From contig NZ_JARUMJ010000001.1 of the NCBI RefSeq assembly GCF_036898465.1, forward strand, positions 5,022,001-5,086,000: a stretch of DNA of 64,000 nt, in the 5' to 3' direction. Position 1 is the first letter of the stretch; each line of letters starts with the position of its first letter. The position numbers and the translations under genes were made by a program. Below are positions 34,019 through 43,001 of the stretch, piece after piece. The notes below the pieces were generated by a model. The model was not told the DNA's origin. It was given only the letters and a program-made list of their open reading frames with translations, and ran no database searches. Source of the stretch: Streptomyces sp. B21-105. Lineage in GTDB: Bacteria; Actinomycetota; Actinomycetes; Streptomycetales; Streptomycetaceae.

Positions 34019-34842
34019 ACCGCCGGCCCGGCGACCTTTTCGGCCACCTCTGCCTCCTTGGCCTCCTCGGCCTCCTCGGGAACGATGCCGAGGGCCGCGT
34101 CCCGGGCGGCCTCCACCTCGCGGCGCAGCAGCCGGAACCACATGAACACCACGAACCCGGCGAAGACGAACCACTCGCCGGTGTAGCCCAGGTTCTGGAA
34201 CGCCTTCAGGTCGAGCCCGCTGTTCGGGGCCGCGCTCACCGGGACCGTCGTCATCGGCGCGTCGGCCGTGTCGAGCGTGACCCAGGCGTCGTAGAGGTCG
34301 TAGGGCACCAGGTTGATCAGGGACGCGGCGCTGATCGCGGCGGTCTGCCCGGCCGGCAGGCCGCCCCGTGCGCTCACCCCGTTGTCGCCGGGCTGCTCGG
34401 AGGCCTGCAGCGCGCCGCTCACGGTTACCTCGCCGGCGGGCGCGGCCGGCGCCTTCGCCGGGTCGGCGGCGCCCGGCAGCCAGCCGCGCACCACGGGCAG
34501 CGCCTTGCCGGCGTCGGTGCGCAGCAGGGTCAGCACGTAGAAGCCGTTCCTGCCGTCCAGCTCCCGGTCCGGTACGAGCAGCTGGTCGGCGTAGTGTCCG
34601 CGGGCGGTGACCTGCCTGCCGGAGGTCTCCTGGTCGACGGGAAGCAGCTCGGCCAGCGGACGCGCGGCCTCGGTGCGGGCCGAGGCGGCCTGCGCCTTCG
34701 CCTCGCGATGGCCGTCCACCCGCGACTCGAACCGGCTCAGCTGCCACGACCCCATGAACACGCAGAAGGGGATGGCCAGCAGCACGAAGACGTTGATCCC
34801 CCACCAGCGGGGCGTCAGCAGGAACCGGTACACGCCGTCCAC
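33988..34842 (-). CDS. SURF1-family cytochrome c oxidase assembly protein
   Basis: A 284-residue inner-membrane protein that assists haem insertion into the aa3 oxidase. The N-terminal helix WGINVFVLLAIPFCVFMGSW is followed by the conserved QLSRFESRVDG; the extracytoplasmic domain has VTARGHYADQLLVPDRELDG and PVVRGWLPG; the second helix is WFVFAGFVVFMWFRLL near the C-terminus, then an acidic tail. GTG 34842 is used; GTG 34833 (product MYRFLL) is an equally fair start. Confidence 0.9.
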   Translation of the reverse strand: MDGVYRFLLTPRWWGINVFVLLAIPFCVFMGSWQLSRFESRVDGHREAKAQAASARTEAARPLAELLPVDQETSGRQVTARGHYADQLLVPDRELDGRNGFYVLTLLRTDAGKALPVVRGWLPGAADPAKAPAAPAGEVTVSGALQASEQPGDNGVSARGGLPAGQTAAISAASLINLVPYDLYDAWVTLDTADAPMTTVPVSAAPNSGLDLKAFQNLGYTGEWFVFAGFVVFMWFRLLRREVEAARDAALGIVPEEAEEAKEAEVAEKVAGPAVQEEASTPVR

Positions 34843-35341
34843 GGTACGGGGCGGGCGCGGGCCCCCGCCGGGCGGGGGTTGTCAGCTGCTCGCTCTGGAG
34901 CATGTATAACGTCGTTTCAGCTCGATCGTGCGATGGTCGGCTTCTGGGCTTGCGGCGCGATGGGTCGTTCGGGCTACGGTGACCGTGCGGTCTGGGACGC
35001 CGGGTACGGCGCCGGTGTGCGGGGCCCCCGGCTCCACCAGCGAGACGGCCCGGGGCCTCCCCGTCACCTTTGGCCGTATCCATATGTCCAGGTCGTGCGG
35101 GAGCCGGCCTCCCGGGTTCGGACCACGCACCGGATGCGTGTCGCTGCCCCGGGGTCGAGTACGCCGGTAACCGGTGCGCCCAAGACCGTCCGGGGCGTGC
35201 GGCTGAGCAGGACCCACTTCTGCTCAGTCCACAGGAACGGTGAGGCCCAGGAGTGCGAACCAGGTGGGAAGTCGGTGGGAAGTCCCGCACGGGTGACGAC
35301 GGTGGCGTCTCATTGCCTGCGCGGGCGGGCAATATGGGGCC
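34843..35341. other. 499-bp gap, no gene recognised
   Basis: This lies between divergent SURF1 and the S9 peptidase. Short open frames exist on both strands but none has the codon bias or motifs of a gene. It should contain both promoters; no consensus site was certain. Confidence 0.5.
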
Positions 35342-37186
35342 ATGACTGAGAGCAACGGGTCCGACGCACCCGAGCCGTACGAGGAGACGCCGGACATGGC
35401 GACGCCGGACGCGCAGAGGCCGGACTGGGAGCAGCGGTTCCGCGCCGCGCGCGTCTCCCTGCCCGACTGGGCGGAGGACGCCCCCGACCACTGCCTTTTC
35501 GTGTCGAACGCGACCGGGACCTACGAGCTGTACGCCTGGGACCGCGCCACGGGCGACCAGCGCCAGGTGACCGACCGGGCCAACGGCACGACGGACGGCG
35601 TGCTCTCCCCGGACGGCGCCTGGATCTGGTGGTTCGACGACAAGGACGGCGACGAGTTCGGCGTCTGGCGCCGTCAGCGCTTCGAGGGCGGCGAGGACGA
35701 ACTGGCCGCGCCGGGCCTGGACGCCTCCTACCCGGCCGGCCTGGCGCTCGGCCGCGACGGCCGCACGGCGGTGGTCGGCCGCTCCACGGACGAGGAGGGC
35801 ACCACGATCCATGTGGCGCGGGTCGGCGAGCCCCCCTTCGAGCTGTACCGCCACCGCGAGTCGGCGGGCGTGGGCGACCTCTCCCACGACGGCTCGCTGA
35901 TCGCCGTCGAGCACACCGAGCACGGCGACGCGATGCACTCGGCGCTGCGCGTCCTGCGCCCGGACGGCACCGAGGTCGCCGAGCTGGACGACACCCGGGG
36001 CGGGACCGAGGAGCTGGGCCTGGAGGTGCTGGGCTTCGCGCCGGTCGACGGCGACACCCGGCTGCTGATCGGCCACCAGCGCCGCGGCCGCTGGGAGCCC
36101 CTGGTCTGGGACGTGGCCACCGGCTCGGAGACGGACCTGGCCCTGGACCTGCCGGGCGACGTCAGCGCCGAGTGGTATCCGGACGGCTCGGGGCTGCTCG
36201 TCGCGCACAGCTTCGAGGCGCGCAGTGAGCTGTTCCGCTACGACCTGGCGAGCGCGCGGCTGGAGCGGATCCCGACCCCGCCGGGCACCGTCTCCGGGGC
36301 GACCGCCCGGCCGGACGGCAGCGTGGAGTACCTGTGGTCGTCGGCCGCGCAGCCGCCGGCGGTCCGCTCGACCGCCGGCGGCGTGGTCCTCGACCCGCCG
36401 GGGGCGAAGTCGCCGGGCTCGGTCCCGGTGCGGGACGTGTGGGTGGAGGGCCCCGGCGGCCGCATCCACGCCCTGGTGCAGCGGCCCGCGGGCGCCGACG
36501 GCCCGCTGCCCACCGTGTTCGACATCCACGGCGGCCCGACCTGGCACGACAGCGACGCCTTCGCGGCCGCGCCGGCCGCCTGGGTGGACCACGGCTACGC
36601 GGTCGTCCGCATCAACTACCGCGGCTCCACGGGATACGGCCGGGCCTGGACGGACGCCCTGAAGCACCGGGTGGGCCTGATCGAGCTGGAGGACATCGAG
36701 GCGGTACGGGAGTGGGCGGTGGGCTCGGGCCTGTCCGACCCCGCCCGGCTGATCCTCACCGGCGGGTCCTGGGGCGGCTACCTCACCCTGCTCGGTCTCG
36801 GCGTCCAGCCCGACGCGTGGACCGTGGGCATCGCGGCCGTCCCCGTCGCCGACTACGTCACGGCCTACCACGACGAGATGGAGGCCCTGAAGGCGATGGA
36901 CCGCACGCTGCTCGGCGGCACCCCGGAGGAGGTCCCGGAACGCTTCGAGGCCTCGTCCCCGCTGACGTACGTCGACAAGGTCCAGGCCCCCGTCTACATC
37001 TCGGCCGGGGTGAACGACCCCCGCTGTCCCATCCGCCAGATCGACAACTACGTCGACCGCCTGAAGGCCCGCGGAGCGGTGCACGAGGTATACCGCTACG
37101 ACGCCGGACACGGCTCCCTGGTGGTCGACGAACGCATCAAGCAGGTACGCCTGGAACTGGAGTTCGCAGAAAAACACGTGAAGTAG
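35342..37186 (+). CDS. S9-family (prolyl oligopeptidase-like) serine peptidase
   Basis: A 614-residue peptidase. The N-terminal two-thirds is a beta-propeller with repeats such as FVSNATGTYELYAWDRATGD and LSPDGAWIWWFDD; the C-terminal alpha/beta-hydrolase domain has FDIHGGPTWHDSDAFAAAPA, the nucleophile in LTGGSWGGYLTLLGL, the acid in GVNDPRCPIRQ and the histidine in YDAGHGSLV. No signal peptide is seen, so it is cytoplasmic. ATG 35342 lies shortly after GCGGGCGGGC. It is monocistronic as far as visible. Confidence 0.92.
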   Translation: MTESNGSDAPEPYEETPDMATPDAQRPDWEQRFRAARVSLPDWAEDAPDHCLFVSNATGTYELYAWDRATGDQRQVTDRANGTTDGVLSPDGAWIWWFDDKDGDEFGVWRRQRFEGGEDELAAPGLDASYPAGLALGRDGRTAVVGRSTDEEGTTIHVARVGEPPFELYRHRESAGVGDLSHDGSLIAVEHTEHGDAMHSALRVLRPDGTEVAELDDTRGGTEELGLEVLGFAPVDGDTRLLIGHQRRGRWEPLVWDVATGSETDLALDLPGDVSAEWYPDGSGLLVAHSFEARSELFRYDLASARLERIPTPPGTVSGATARPDGSVEYLWSSAAQPPAVRSTAGGVVLDPPGAKSPGSVPVRDVWVEGPGGRIHALVQRPAGADGPLPTVFDIHGGPTWHDSDAFAAAPAAWVDHGYAVVRINYRGSTGYGRAWTDALKHRVGLIELEDIEAVREWAVGSGLSDPARLILTGGSWGGYLTLLGLGVQPDAWTVGIAAVPVADYVTAYHDEMEALKAMDRTLLGGTPEEVPERFEASSPLTYVDKVQAPVYISAGVNDPRCPIRQIDNYVDRLKARGAVHEVYRYDAGHGSLVVDERIKQVRLELEFAEKHVK

Positions 37187-37384
37187 CCCGCTTCAGCCCT
37201 TGCGGGTGCGGGGGCAGAGCCCCATAGTCGGCCCCTCCGGCGTTTGAGGAGCGGGGATGCGGGGGCAGAGCCCCCGAGGACGGGACGGGACGGGAAGGGA
37301 CGGGAAGGGACGGGAAGGGGCGGCGGGGGCGAAAACCTGGCCGGCGGAGCCGGCGAGGAGGGGGTGGGCCCAAAGGCCTACCCC
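37187..37384. repeat. dispersed Streptomyces-type intergenic repeat and 10-bp tandem array
   Basis: CAGAGCCCC-type palindromes and CCTCCGGCGTTTGAGGAGCG around 37210-37270 match a motif that recurs between genes throughout Streptomyces genomes (recalled, not searched). At about 37279-37320 the units ACGGGACGGG and ACGGGAAGGG are repeated in tandem. Confidence 0.65.
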
Positions 37385-39472
37385 CTACCCACCTCGCCGC
37401 CGCCGCCGCAACAACTCCGCCAGCCCCCGCCGCGTAGCAGCCAGCACCACCCGGTCCGACCCCCGCAGCACATACGTGTCCGGCAGGTCCCACACCAGCC
37501 CCGACCCCTCGACCTCACCCGGCCCCCCGGCCCCGCCCGACCCTCCGACCGCACCCGCCCCCCCGGCCTCGTCCGCCCCACCCCGCCCGGCGTCCAGCGC
37601 CAGCACCCGCCAGTACCCGGGCCGGAACGCCTCCCCGACGGTCCTGCCCTCCAACTGCGCCCGCCCGCCCACGTCCAGCGCGGCGAACAGCAGCACCCGC
37701 CGCTCCACCGGGATCGCCCCGAGGATCTGCCGCCCCATCATGGCCCCCGCGAACGACGGCGCGGCGAGGTGCGTCACGCTCCGGCTGCGGGTCAGCGCCT
37801 GCGGATGCGCGGCCCGCAGGGTGCGGTACACGGCGGTCGCGAAGTCGTCGTCGTACAGCCGTAGCACCACCCGCACGTCGGGCCGCAGCGACCGCGCGTA
37901 CAGGGCGGCCTCCAGGTTCGTGGTGTCGGAGCTGGTGACCGCGAGCAGCGCGTGCGCCCGGTGGATCTTCGCGGCCTCCAGCACGCCCTCCTGTGTGACG
38001 TCCCCCAGCACCACCGGCACCCGCAGCCGCCGCGCCACGGCGAGCCCCCGCGCCTCGGGCCCGGCCTCGACGCACACCACCGGGATGTTCAGCTCCCGCA
38101 GCCGGATCAGCACCCGGGTGCCGATCTTCCCGAGGCCGAGCAGCACGACATGCCCGCCCAGTCCGCGGGGCGGCCGGCGCAGCGACCCCGCCCCACGGAA
38201 CGTGCCCAGCGCCTCCAGCACCGCCGCCAGCAGCACCGGCAGCAGCAGCAACCCCATCAGCCCGGTCAGCAGTTGCAAGACCTGCCGCTCGGTGGAGGCC
38301 CCGATCGCCGGGTCGTTGACGGCGAACAGGTCCAGCAGCGTCAGGTACAGCGCGCCCAGCGGATGGATCCCGGTCACCAGCCACAGGGCCACCGCCAGCG
38401 CGAACACGCAGCCGACCAGCCCGGCCACGGACCACCGCAGCCGCCGGGAGAACAGCGAGGACAACGGCGCCCGCACCCCGACCCCCCGCCCGGACGGCTG
38501 TGCCGTCCCGGCGGAGTAGGCGACCTGCTCCAGCACGACCGAGCCGCGCCGGCCGGTCGCCGCCGCCTCCCGCACCGCGTCGTCGTCGGGCAGCAGCAGC
38601 GGCCCCTGGTCGCCGCTGGTCTCGGAACCGTATGTGAAGGCCGGGTCGCCGCCGTTCGCGGACAGCAGCGCGAGCGTGGGGCGGCCAGGCTCACCGGCCT
38701 CGCCCGGACCGTGCGGAGGGCGTTCGACGGCCCGCAGCAGCAGCCCGTTCGTGTGGACGACCTTGCTGGTGCCGACGACGGCGGTTGCGGCGAGCGCGGG
38801 AGCGGCGGTGTCGGCGTCGGACAGCACGGTGGTCGACGCGTCCCCGCCGGCGAACCCCGTACGCCCGGAGCGCCCCGACCGCCCGTCGCTCCCGGACGAT
38901 CCGTCGCCTCCGGACGACCTGTCACCCCCGGAGCCGGGATCGCTCGCCGCGGCCAACGCGGCGGCCTGGTCCAGGAGTTCCTCGATGTGCTGGCCCAACC
39001 GCCGGTTGTAGAGCCGCAGGACGAGCCGCAGCCGGGGGTTCAGCCGACGCGCCGTGAGAGCCGCCCGGATGTTGGTCTCGTCGTCGTCGTACACCAGCGC
39101 CAGGGCGGCGGCCCGCTCCACGCCCGCCTCGGCGAGGACCGCCTCGGTGGCCTCGACGGCCTCCAACGTCCGCTGCCCGCCCACTGGTTCACCCGGCGCG
39201 GCGGGCGTGACGGGCGGCATGCCGCCGGCCGCCGCCCGGTTGACGGCCGCGTTCACCACCCGGTCGAGCAGCGCCGCCGACACCGCCCGGGCCCGACCGA
39301 CGACCGGCGGCCGCACCGTACGCTCGGAGGGCGGCACGACGAGCGTGACCTGCTCCTCGTACACGCCCCGCAGTTCGGCGGCGAGCCGGTGCGCCAGGCC
39401 GTCGTCCCCGCACACCACCATGTGCGCGCCGGCGACCCCCGGCGGCTGACCCTGATTCGGAAGGCTTACCAC
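37385..39472 (-). CDS. large potassium-channel-like protein with two RCK/TrkA-N modules
   Basis: A protein of about 695 residues. The first nucleotide-binding module starts MVVCGDDGLAHRLAAELRG, the second GHVVLLGLGKIGTRVLIRLR. Between them lie two membrane helices around a pore-like LLDLFAVNDPAIGAST. An acidic Gly/Ser-rich stretch separates module one from the helices. The family resembles actinobacterial CASTOR/POLLUX-like channels gated by NAD(H) or nucleotides; ion specificity is inferred. GTG 39472 is used, with ATG 39421 as the alternative, since neither has a strong ribosome-binding site. Confidence 0.8.
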   Translation of the reverse strand: MVSLPNQGQPPGVAGAHMVVCGDDGLAHRLAAELRGVYEEQVTLVVPPSERTVRPPVVGRARAVSAALLDRVVNAAVNRAAAGGMPPVTPAAPGEPVGGQRTLEAVEATEAVLAEAGVERAAALALVYDDDETNIRAALTARRLNPRLRLVLRLYNRRLGQHIEELLDQAAALAAASDPGSGGDRSSGGDGSSGSDGRSGRSGRTGFAGGDASTTVLSDADTAAPALAATAVVGTSKVVHTNGLLLRAVERPPHGPGEAGEPGRPTLALLSANGGDPAFTYGSETSGDQGPLLLPDDDAVREAAATGRRGSVVLEQVAYSAGTAQPSGRGVGVRAPLSSLFSRRLRWSVAGLVGCVFALAVALWLVTGIHPLGALYLTLLDLFAVNDPAIGASTERQVLQLLTGLMGLLLLPVLLAAVLEALGTFRGAGSLRRPPRGLGGHVVLLGLGKIGTRVLIRLRELNIPVVCVEAGPEARGLAVARRLRVPVVLGDVTQEGVLEAAKIHRAHALLAVTSSDTTNLEAALYARSLRPDVRVVLRLYDDDFATAVYRTLRAAHPQALTRSRSVTHLAAPSFAGAMMGRQILGAIPVERRVLLFAALDVGGRAQLEGRTVGEAFRPGYWRVLALDAGRGGADEAGGAGAVGGSGGAGGPGEVEGSGLVWDLPDTYVLRGSDRVVLAATRRGLAELLRRRRRGG

Positions 39473-39558
39473 GAGGGAGAAGACTGCCTCACCGGTACGC
39501 CGGGTTCCACGAACTCGGTGAACACCAGGTGCCGGACTTCCGTAGGAAAGGGGAGGGA

Positions 39559-40653
39559 ATGCCAGAAACATACCCGGAACCCGGAGGTGCCCGACCCGTG
39601 GCCATCGTCGAAGAGGCCGAAGACGCCTCGCCGACCGGCGAGCGCACAGGTGAGCGCACCGGCCGGCGCACCCCGGAGAACCCCGAGGACAAGCGCCTCA
39701 CCTCGCCCCTCGTCCTGACCCTGCTGCTGCTCCTCATGGTGCTGCTGCAGAGCCCGATCCGCCGCGCGCTGTCCGCTCCGGTGATGCAGAGCTGGATGAC
39801 GGTGTTCGTGGCGGTGGTGGTGCAGGCGCTGCCGTTCCTGGTCCTGGGGGTGCTGCTGTCGGCGGCGATCGCGGTGTACGTGCCGCCCTCCTTCTTCGCC
39901 CGCGCCCTGCCGTCCCGGCCGGCGCTCGCCGTCCCGGTCGCCGGGGTGGCGGGCGCGGTGCTGCCGGGCTGCGAGTGCGCGTCCGTTCCGGTGGCCGGAG
40001 CGCTCGTCCGCCGGGGCGTGACCCCGGCCGCGGCCCTCGCCTTCCTCCTCTCCGCGCCCGCGATCAACCCGATCGTGCTGACGGCGACGGCCGTGGCCTT
40101 CCCGCGCGATCCCGAGATGGTGCTGGCCCGTTTCGTGGCGAGCCTGGTCGCGGCGTGCGCGATGGGCTGGCTGTGGCAGCGCCTCGGCCGCACCGACTGG
40201 CTGCGGCTGCCGGCCCACGCGCCGCACGAGGGGGAGAGCAGGGGGGCCGCCTTCTGGGACTCGGTCCGGCACGACGTGACGCACGCGGGCGGTTTCCTGG
40301 TCGTGGGCGCGATGGCGGCGGCGACCCTGAAGGCCGTCGCCCCGCAGAGCTGGCTGCGCACCGCGGCCGACAACCCGGCGCTCGCCGTCCTGACCCTCGC
40401 CGTGCTGGCGGTGGTGCTCTCCATCTGCTCGGAGGCGGACGCGTTCGTCGCCGCGTCCCTCACCCAGTTCTCGCTCACCGCCAGACTCGCGTTCCTGGTG
40501 GTGGGCCCGATGATCGACCTCAAGCTGTTCGCGATGCAGGCGGGCACGTTCGGCCGGGGCTTCGCGCTGCGCTTCGCTCCGGCGACCTTCGCGCTGGCCA
40601 TCGTGTCGGCGGTCCTGACGGGATGGGTGCTGCTGTCGACTACCCGGCCCTGA
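39559..40653 (+). CDS. ArsP/YraQ-type (DUF318) permease
   Basis: A 364-residue permease with about eight membrane helices. The conserved LPGCECASVPVAGALVRRG and SAPAINPIVLTATAV, and later SICSEADAFVAASLTQFS, are the signatures of the family, whose members export organoarsenicals or unknown metal complexes. ATG 39559 follows AGGAAAGGGGAGGGA. It forms an operon with the TIGR03943 protein downstream, its usual partner, but the two are separated here by 144 bp carrying an IS200/IS605-like end. Its stop codon falls in the loop of the first hairpin. Confidence 0.85.
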   Translation: MPETYPEPGGARPVAIVEEAEDASPTGERTGERTGRRTPENPEDKRLTSPLVLTLLLLLMVLLQSPIRRALSAPVMQSWMTVFVAVVVQALPFLVLGVLLSAAIAVYVPPSFFARALPSRPALAVPVAGVAGAVLPGCECASVPVAGALVRRGVTPAAALAFLLSAPAINPIVLTATAVAFPRDPEMVLARFVASLVAACAMGWLWQRLGRTDWLRLPAHAPHEGESRGAAFWDSVRHDVTHAGGFLVVGAMAAATLKAVAPQSWLRTAADNPALAVLTLAVLAVVLSICSEADAFVAASLTQFSLTARLAFLVVGPMIDLKLFAMQAGTFGRGFALRFAPATFALAIVSAVLTGWVLLSTTRP

Positions 40654-40780
40654 AGGGCCAGGCTTGCAGGCAGAGTGAGAGCTGATGTCCCACTGTGGTT
40701 CCCTGCGTCCGGTACCGCTAGGCGGTACCGGGGCGGTTGACTGCGCCCCGCTGCCACCCCCCGACCTGAAGGACGGGGCA
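40646..40780 (+). mobile_element. IS200/IS605-like end or omega-RNA remnant inside the permease operon
   Basis: Four stem-loops are packed into 135 bp: GGCCC-TGAA-GGGCC (40646-40659), CCGGTACCGC/GCGGTACCGG (40709-40731), GGGGCG/CGCCCC (40729-40748) and CCCCGACC-TGAA-GGACGGGG (40759-40778), then GCATCCTCG. The last hairpin and tail resemble the right ends that follow tnpB genes in IS200/IS605-family elements. No tnpB or tnpA is present, so this would be a stranded end or a miniature derivative. The call is from memory of such ends and was not checked by search. Confidence 0.45.
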
Positions 40781-40797
40781 TCCTCGAAGGAGATCAG

Positions 40798-41526
40798 GTG
40801 AACCGACAGTCCCAGTCGGCCGTGCTGTTCCTCCTCGGCGCGGCCCTGCTGCACGCCGGCGCCACCGACCTGTACCTGCGGTACGTCAAGGCCGGCCTGC
40901 GCCCGCTGCTGCTGGCGGCCGGCGTGGTTCTGATCGTCACGGCGCTGGCGACGGCGTGGTACGAGCGCCGCAGGGCAGGCCGGCATCAGGGGGAGGGGCA
41001 GCGGCCAGGAGACGCGCACCCCGAGCCCCGTGTCTCCTGGCTGCTGATCCTCCCCCTTCTCGCGCTGATCCTCGTCGCCCCGCCCGCCCTGGGCTCGTAC
41101 AGCGCGACCCGTACCGGCACGGCTCTGCAGGAGCCCCTGGCCTACCCGCCGTTGTCCGCCGCCGACCCGCTGCCGCTGAGCGTCGTCGACTACGCCGGCC
41201 GCGCCGTCTACGACCACGGCCGCACCCTCGCCGGCCGCACGGTCCGGCTGACCGGCTTCGTGGCCCTGGACCACGCCGGCACCCCCTACCTGGTCCGCAT
41301 GGCCCTCAACTGCTGCGCGGCCGACGCCCAGCCGGTCAAGGTCGGCCTCACCGGCCGTGTCCCGCCGGTCCTCCAGCCGGACACCTGGCTGGCCGTCACC
41401 GGCGTCTACACGCCCCGCACCGTCCACGACCCGGTGAACGGCGGCCCGATCCCCTTCCTCGAGGTGACCGACGCCCGCCCGGTCCCGACCCCGCGCGACC
41501 CTTATGACGAGTCCTGGAACAACTGA
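40798..41526 (+). CDS. TIGR03943-family membrane protein (permease partner)
   Basis: A 242-residue protein with two N-terminal membrane helices (AVLFLLGAALLHAGATDLYL; LLLAAGVVLIVTALATAWY), a third at LLILPLLALILVAPPAL, and a C-terminal soluble domain with TVRLTGFVALDHAGTPYLVR, LNCCAADAQPVKVGLTG and WLAVTGVYTP. The paired cysteines could bind metal. GTG 40798 follows AAGGAGATCAG. It is the customary partner of the upstream permease; the complex's substrate is unknown. Confidence 0.85.
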   Translation: MNRQSQSAVLFLLGAALLHAGATDLYLRYVKAGLRPLLLAAGVVLIVTALATAWYERRRAGRHQGEGQRPGDAHPEPRVSWLLILPLLALILVAPPALGSYSATRTGTALQEPLAYPPLSAADPLPLSVVDYAGRAVYDHGRTLAGRTVRLTGFVALDHAGTPYLVRMALNCCAADAQPVKVGLTGRVPPVLQPDTWLAVTGVYTPRTVHDPVNGGPIPFLEVTDARPVPTPRDPYDESWNN

Positions 41527-41639
41527 GCGTGGCCGCCGCGGTACCCGGTGGAACGTCCGAAAGGATCCTTGACCGGCCGGGTCGGCGAACCCTTCCGCAA
41601 CCCCTGGTGGCCGGGCGGTGAGCGCCGCATGATGGGGCC

Positions 41640-42056
41640 ATGACGGCGGCCTTGCGTGCCATGGCACGACTGGTGACCTGGCGGGACCTCGCGGAGGACC
41701 GCCCCAGCTGCGGTACCGGACGGGCACTGCGCTCGGCCGGGGCGGAGATCGTGCACTTCCACTCCGCCCGCAGCGTCGACCTGCATCTCACGGCCCGCGC
41801 GATCCGCCGGTTCGAGAGCGACCTGAGACACTCCACCGCGATCCGGCTGCAGCCGGGCTCGCACTGGGTGACCGTCCGCCTGGAGTGCGAGACGGACATC
41901 GACCTGCTCATGACGCTGGTCAGCGCCGCCCTCCAGGCACACCAGAGGCATCCGGCCGCCGGGGACGCCCCGCTCCCGCGCTGCAACGAACGCCGGGAGG
42001 CGACGCTCACCCGCGAGGGCGCGGACGACGGCGCCCCCCGGCCCTGCGTCCAGTGA
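41640..42056 (+). CDS. DUF5519 (luciferase-domain-like) protein
   Basis: A 138-residue soluble protein. HFHSARSVDLHLTARAIRRF, IRLQPGSHWVTVRLECETD and LLMTLVSAALQAHQRHP are the pattern of the short family annotated as luciferase-domain proteins (DUF5519). ATG 41640 is about 110 bp after the previous gene. The name does not imply luciferase activity; the role is unknown. Confidence 0.72.
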   Translation: MTAALRAMARLVTWRDLAEDRPSCGTGRALRSAGAEIVHFHSARSVDLHLTARAIRRFESDLRHSTAIRLQPGSHWVTVRLECETDIDLLMTLVSAALQAHQRHPAAGDAPLPRCNERREATLTREGADDGAPRPCVQ

Positions 42057-42064
42057 GCCTCAGC

Positions 42065-42113
42065 GGACTGCGGGACTGCGGGACTGCGGGACTGCGGGAC
42101 TGCGGGACTGCGG
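42065..42113. repeat. 8-bp tandem repeat, six copies
   Basis: GGACTGCG is repeated six times in perfect tandem just after the DUF5519 stop codon, a likely slippage-prone microsatellite. Confidence 0.9.
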
Positions 42114-42131
42114 GGCTGTACGCCTGGTTAG

Positions 42132-42146
42132 CTGACGGTCCGTCAG
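42132..42146. promoter_or_regulatory. perfect palindrome CTGACGG-T-CCGTCAG
   Basis: A 7-bp inverted repeat around a single T, 52 bp upstream of the next start codon, has the form of a TetR-family operator. It would control the downstream small protein-ferredoxin pair. No tetR gene is adjacent. Confidence 0.68.
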
Positions 42147-42197
42147 ATATGGTCGCCCTACCGTGCCGTGTTGTGCCGTTACGGAAGGGTGAGCGTC

Positions 42198-42713
42198 ATG
42201 GAGACCCGTTCGGCCCGTCCTCCCCGCAGTCCGCGCCCGCCGGGGCCGCCTCGCTGGGTGGCCATGTTCCACGACGCGTCCTCGGGATCCTGGCGGCCGG
42301 CCGCCGAATCCCCCGACCGCACACCGGTGCTGTACGCGATCGGCGAGATGACCCAGGTCAAACGCGCGCGGGGCGAGGAGGCGGCCGTCGACCTGTGGGG
42401 CCCGGCGAAGAACGGGGAGTGGGCGCGGTTCGATCCGCCCCCGACCACATCGGCGGCCGCTGAGGCTCCTGCGGTGTCCGAGGCTTCCGCGGCTTCGGCG
42501 TCGGGCGGCGGCCGCCCGGGGCACGCCCGGCACGCGGAGCGCATGGAGGACCGTCGGCACCAGGTGGTCATGGCGGGCCTGAGCAGGGCCGGCCTCCACG
42601 ACCTCACGACCGAGGACGTGACGGCCGTCCGCACCCTGGTCGACCACGTCGACGAGGCCACGCTGCGCCGGATCGCGCACTGGATGGCGGTGGCGGGCGG
42701 GCCGGTTGAGTGA
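42198..42713 (+). CDS. hypothetical protein, 171 residues
   Basis: A soluble protein opening METRSARPPRSPRPPGPP, with an unusual aromatic stretch RWVAMFHDASSGSW, then LYAIGEMTQVKRARGEEAAV, an Ala/Ser-rich linker and a helical C-terminus (LVDHVDEATLRRIAHWMAVA). No family is recognised. ATG 42198 follows GGAAGGG. It is immediately followed by the ferredoxin gene, perhaps in one transcript under the palindrome at 42132. Confidence 0.65.
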   Translation: METRSARPPRSPRPPGPPRWVAMFHDASSGSWRPAAESPDRTPVLYAIGEMTQVKRARGEEAAVDLWGPAKNGEWARFDPPPTTSAAAEAPAVSEASAASASGGGRPGHARHAERMEDRRHQVVMAGLSRAGLHDLTTEDVTAVRTLVDHVDEATLRRIAHWMAVAGGPVE

Positions 42714-42738
42714 CCCGCCCACCGGGCAGGCAGAACGT

Positions 42739-42969
42739 ATGCAGACGGAGCGGGGGCGGGCCGGAGGCGCGAGGGTGTCCGTGGACCCCGAGGTGTGTTA
42801 CGGATCCGGCGAGTGCGCCTTCCGCGTGCCCTCCGTCTTCACCGTCGACGGCGGTTTCGGCGCGGTGATCCCGGGCCGAGAGGACACGGGCGACGAGCCG
42901 GAGGTGCGGTCCATGGCCGAACGCTGCCCGTCGCAGGCGATCAGCGTGGACGGCCCTCAGGGGCCTTAG
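42739..42969 (+). CDS. [3Fe-4S]-type small ferredoxin
   Basis: A 76-residue ferredoxin. Cysteines in VDPEVCYGSGECAFRVPSVF (C-x5-C) and ERCPSQAISV give the three-ligand pattern of the single-cluster ferredoxins that serve P450s. ATG 42739 is preferred; TTG 42706, overlapping the previous gene, is possible. No P450 is adjacent; the one in this window is at 8.7-9.9 kb. Confidence 0.85.
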   Translation: MQTERGRAGGARVSVDPEVCYGSGECAFRVPSVFTVDGGFGAVIPGREDTGDEPEVRSMAERCPSQAISVDGPQGP

Positions 42970-43001
42970 GGGACGTCCGCGGTTACCGGGCAAGCAAAAA
43001 G

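Noticed and set aside
34882..35217. A 111-residue minus-strand frame in the SURF1-peptidase gap
   Set aside because: Pro/Arg/Thr-rich with no ribosome-binding site, no domain and poor codon-position bias.
33257..37177. A 1306-codon minus-strand frame over the S9 peptidase and SURF1 region
   Set aside because: It is antisense to genes with intact catalytic motifs and includes a shadow of SURF1; length alone is not evidence at this GC content.
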